Shown here in pieces: positions 6,360-7,838 of a stretch of DNA of 7,838 nt. Under the pieces are notes generated by a model. The model worked only from the letters and a program-made list of their open reading frames with translations. It made no database searches and was not told the DNA's origin. Numbering within the stretch: position 1 is the first letter of the stretch; each line of letters opens with the position of its first letter. Where the stretch lies: the NCBI GenBank assembly GCA_047605865.1, contig JASGFC010000041.1, positions 1-7,838 of the forward strand. The letters run 5' to 3'. Origin of the DNA: JASGDC01 sp047605865. Its GTDB lineage: Bacteria; Actinomycetota; Actinomycetes; Actinomycetales; Micrococcaceae. A program made the position numbers and the translations under genes.

Positions 6360-7739
6360 TTAGCAGCCGATGAGCTGTTGAGCTAGGTAGCCTTCAACTT
6401 CATCAAGAGGGATGCGCTCTTGCTTCATGGTGTCACGATCACGCACAGTAACTGCATTGTCTTCAAGGGTATCGAAATCAACCGTGACACAGAACGGTGT
6501 ACCAATTTCATCTTGACGGCGGTAACGGCGACCAATAGCACCAGCATCATCGAAATCTACATTCCAATGTTGGCGTAACTTAGCCGCTAAATCTTTTGCA
6601 GCAGGACTTAGTGCCTCATTACGGCTCAGCGGAAGTACAGCAACTTTAACTGGAGCTAAACGAGGATCAATCTTAAGCATGATACGCTTTTCAGGCTTGC
6701 CTTTAGAGTTAGTGACTTCTTCTTCAGTATATGCATCCATCAAGAAAGCCATGAGGGCACGAGTAAGACCTGCGGCTGGTTCAATAACGTATGGAGTCCA
6801 ACGCTCGTTGTTTGCTTGATCGAAGTAGCTCATGTCTGCACCAGATGCTTTAGCATGGGTGGAGAGGTCGTAGTCTGTACGGTTTGCAACACCTTCAAGC
6901 TCACTAAACTCTGTATTACCTAATTGGAAACGATACTCGATATCAGCAGTGCGTTTTGAATAGTGTGAAAGTTTTTCTTTAGGGTGCTCATACCAGCGCA
7001 AATTATCAGGGTTAATACCGAGGTCAGTGTACCAGTTCATACGCTGCTCCATCCAGTACTCTTGCCATTTTTCATCTTCGCCAGGCTTAACAAAGTATTC
7101 CATTTCCATCTGCTCAAACTCGCGAGTACGGAAGATGAAGTTACCTGGTGTAATCTCGTTACGGAAAGACTTACCAATCTGTGCAATACCAAACGGTGGT
7201 TTCTTTCGAGAAGTAGTTAGCACATTGGCAAAGTTAGTAAAGATACCTTGAGCAGTTTCTGGACGCAAGTAATGTAGACCTTCTTCATTATCAACAGGGC
7301 CTAGGAAGGTTTTGAGCATTCCAGAAAAGTTAATAACCTCAGTCCAGTCACACCTGCCACAATGAGGACAATTGATTTCCTCAAAGCCTTTTGGTTCGCG
7401 ACCTTTCTTTGCTTCAAACTCTTCTTCTAAGTGATCAGCACGGAAACGCTTGTTACAAGCTTTACATTCAATCAGTGGATCATTGAAAACTTCAACGTGA
7501 CCTGATGCTTCCCACACCTGCCGTGGAAGGATAATAGATGAATCAATACCCACGATATCGTCTCGGCTAATTACCATTGCTCGCCACCATTGGCGCTTAA
7601 TGTTCTCTTTAAGTTCTGTACCCAATGGACCGTAGTCCCAGGCAGAACGGGTACCACCGTATATATCCCCTGCAGGGAACACAAAACCACGACGTTTTGC
7701 AAGGTTGACAACGGATTCTAGACGTGTTGGCTCAGCCAT
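6360..7739 (-). CDS. glyS: Glycyl-tRNA synthetase, homodimeric class II type
   Basis: The 459-residue enzyme charges tRNA-Gly with glycine. It is the single-chain alpha2 type (often called glyQS), not the two-subunit GlyQ/GlyS form. The N-terminal motif GDIYGGTRSAWDYGPLG is at residues 25-40. A zinc-ribbon-like insert has C92, C95, C124 and C127, with C130 close by. LRPETAQGIF (158-167) precedes motif 2, SFRNEITPGNFIFRTREFEQME (191-212, with R193 and R204). Motif 3 is VIEPAAGLTRALMAFL (318-333, with R327). The anticodon-binding domain follows from about 362 (APVKVAVLPLSR) to the C-terminus. Length is normal. The ATG is preceded by GGAG at 8 bases. It heads the operon; close resemblance to other actinobacterial GlyRS is a main reason for the host assignment. 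Confidence 0.97.
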   Translation of the reverse strand: MAEPTRLESVVNLAKRRGFVFPAGDIYGGTRSAWDYGPLGTELKENIKRQWWRAMVISRDDIVGIDSSIILPRQVWEASGHVEVFNDPLIECKACNKRFRADHLEEEFEAKKGREPKGFEEINCPHCGRCDWTEVINFSGMLKTFLGPVDNEEGLHYLRPETAQGIFTNFANVLTTSRKKPPFGIAQIGKSFRNEITPGNFIFRTREFEQMEMEYFVKPGEDEKWQEYWMEQRMNWYTDLGINPDNLRWYEHPKEKLSHYSKRTADIEYRFQLGNTEFSELEGVANRTDYDLSTHAKASGADMSYFDQANNERWTPYVIEPAAGLTRALMAFLMDAYTEEEVTNSKGKPEKRIMLKIDPRLAPVKVAVLPLSRNEALSPAAKDLAAKLRQHWNVDFDDAGAIGRRYRRQDEIGTPFCVTVDFDTLEDNAVTVRDRDTMKQERIPLDEVEGYLAQQLIGC

Positions 7740-7747
7740 GTATAAAT

Positions 7748-7751
7748 CTCC
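7748..7751 (-). promoter_or_regulatory. Ribosome binding site of glyS
   Basis: GGAG on the minus strand lies 8 bases before the ATG at 7739. It supports the chosen start. Confidence 0.75.
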
Positions 7752-7780
7752 ATAAGTTCAAGGATTTGTGCAATGCTCCA

Positions 7781-7808
7781 ATTATAGCTCACGATAACTC
7801 TCACGATA
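7781..7808 (-). promoter_or_regulatory. Predicted glyS operon promoter with 9-base direct repeat upstream of the -10 box
   Basis: A perfect TATAAT occupies 7781-7786, giving a leader of about 35 bases before glyS. No good TTGACA-like box sits 16-18 bases upstream. Instead TATCGTGAG occurs twice, at 7788-7796 and 7800-7808, with a 12-base period covering the spacer and -35 area. The leader is too short for a T-box. The rest of 7740-7838 shows nothing else, and the region beyond 7838 is not visible. Confidence 0.5.
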
Positions 7809-7838
7809 GTTGCTTGAGTGTTCGTTTGTCCTATTAGT

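Noticed and set aside
7740..7838. T-box riboswitch before glyS
   Set aside because: The distance from the predicted -10 box to the ATG allows a leader of only about 35 bases, far too short for a T-box, and no specifier stem or antiterminator motif is visible.

Overview
The window is a stretch of chromosome from a low-GC actinobacterium (roughly 40-45% GC by eye). Three proteins carry sequence typical of Actinobacteria: the homodimeric glycyl-tRNA synthetase, the dGTPase-like HD hydrolase and the DnaG primase. The host could belong to Bifidobacteriaceae, Actinomycetaceae or another AT-leaning actinobacterial group; the sequence alone does not decide. All six genes lie on the minus strand and read from right to left.

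From 7739 down to 1510 there is a compact five-gene run that looks like one operon: glyS (glycyl-tRNA synthetase), dusB (tRNA-dihydrouridine synthase), dgt (dNTP triphosphohydrolase), dnaG (primase) and a GNAT acetyltransferase. The gaps are 17, 2, 13 and 0 bases. A TATAAT box at 7781-7786 lies a short distance before glyS and next to a 9-base direct repeat. The run combines tRNA charging, tRNA modification, nucleotide-pool control and replication priming, with an acetyltransferase of unknown substrate at the end. This is ordinary core genome.

The left 1.4 kb is the unusual part. After a 93-base spacer holding a TATAAT box and two inverted repeats, a gene starts at 1416 and runs off the left edge (472 codons seen, no stop). 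It encodes a secreted protein whose structured pieces resemble the two halves of a ZnuA/TroA-type (cluster A-I) metal-binding ABC transporter receptor. Three Ser/Asp-rich tracts lie before, inside and after those pieces. The positions where this family normally has its metal-binding histidines hold other residues, the visible protein has one His and no Cys, and its signal peptide has no lipobox. It therefore looks like a receptor fold turned to another purpose, or a receptor that binds metal in a non-standard way. This is the main object for follow-up. Its C-terminus and the genes after it are outside the window.

The only non-coding stretches are 1417-1509 and 7740-7838; both are described below. 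There is no sign of tRNA or rRNA genes, CRISPR, insertion sequences or phage.
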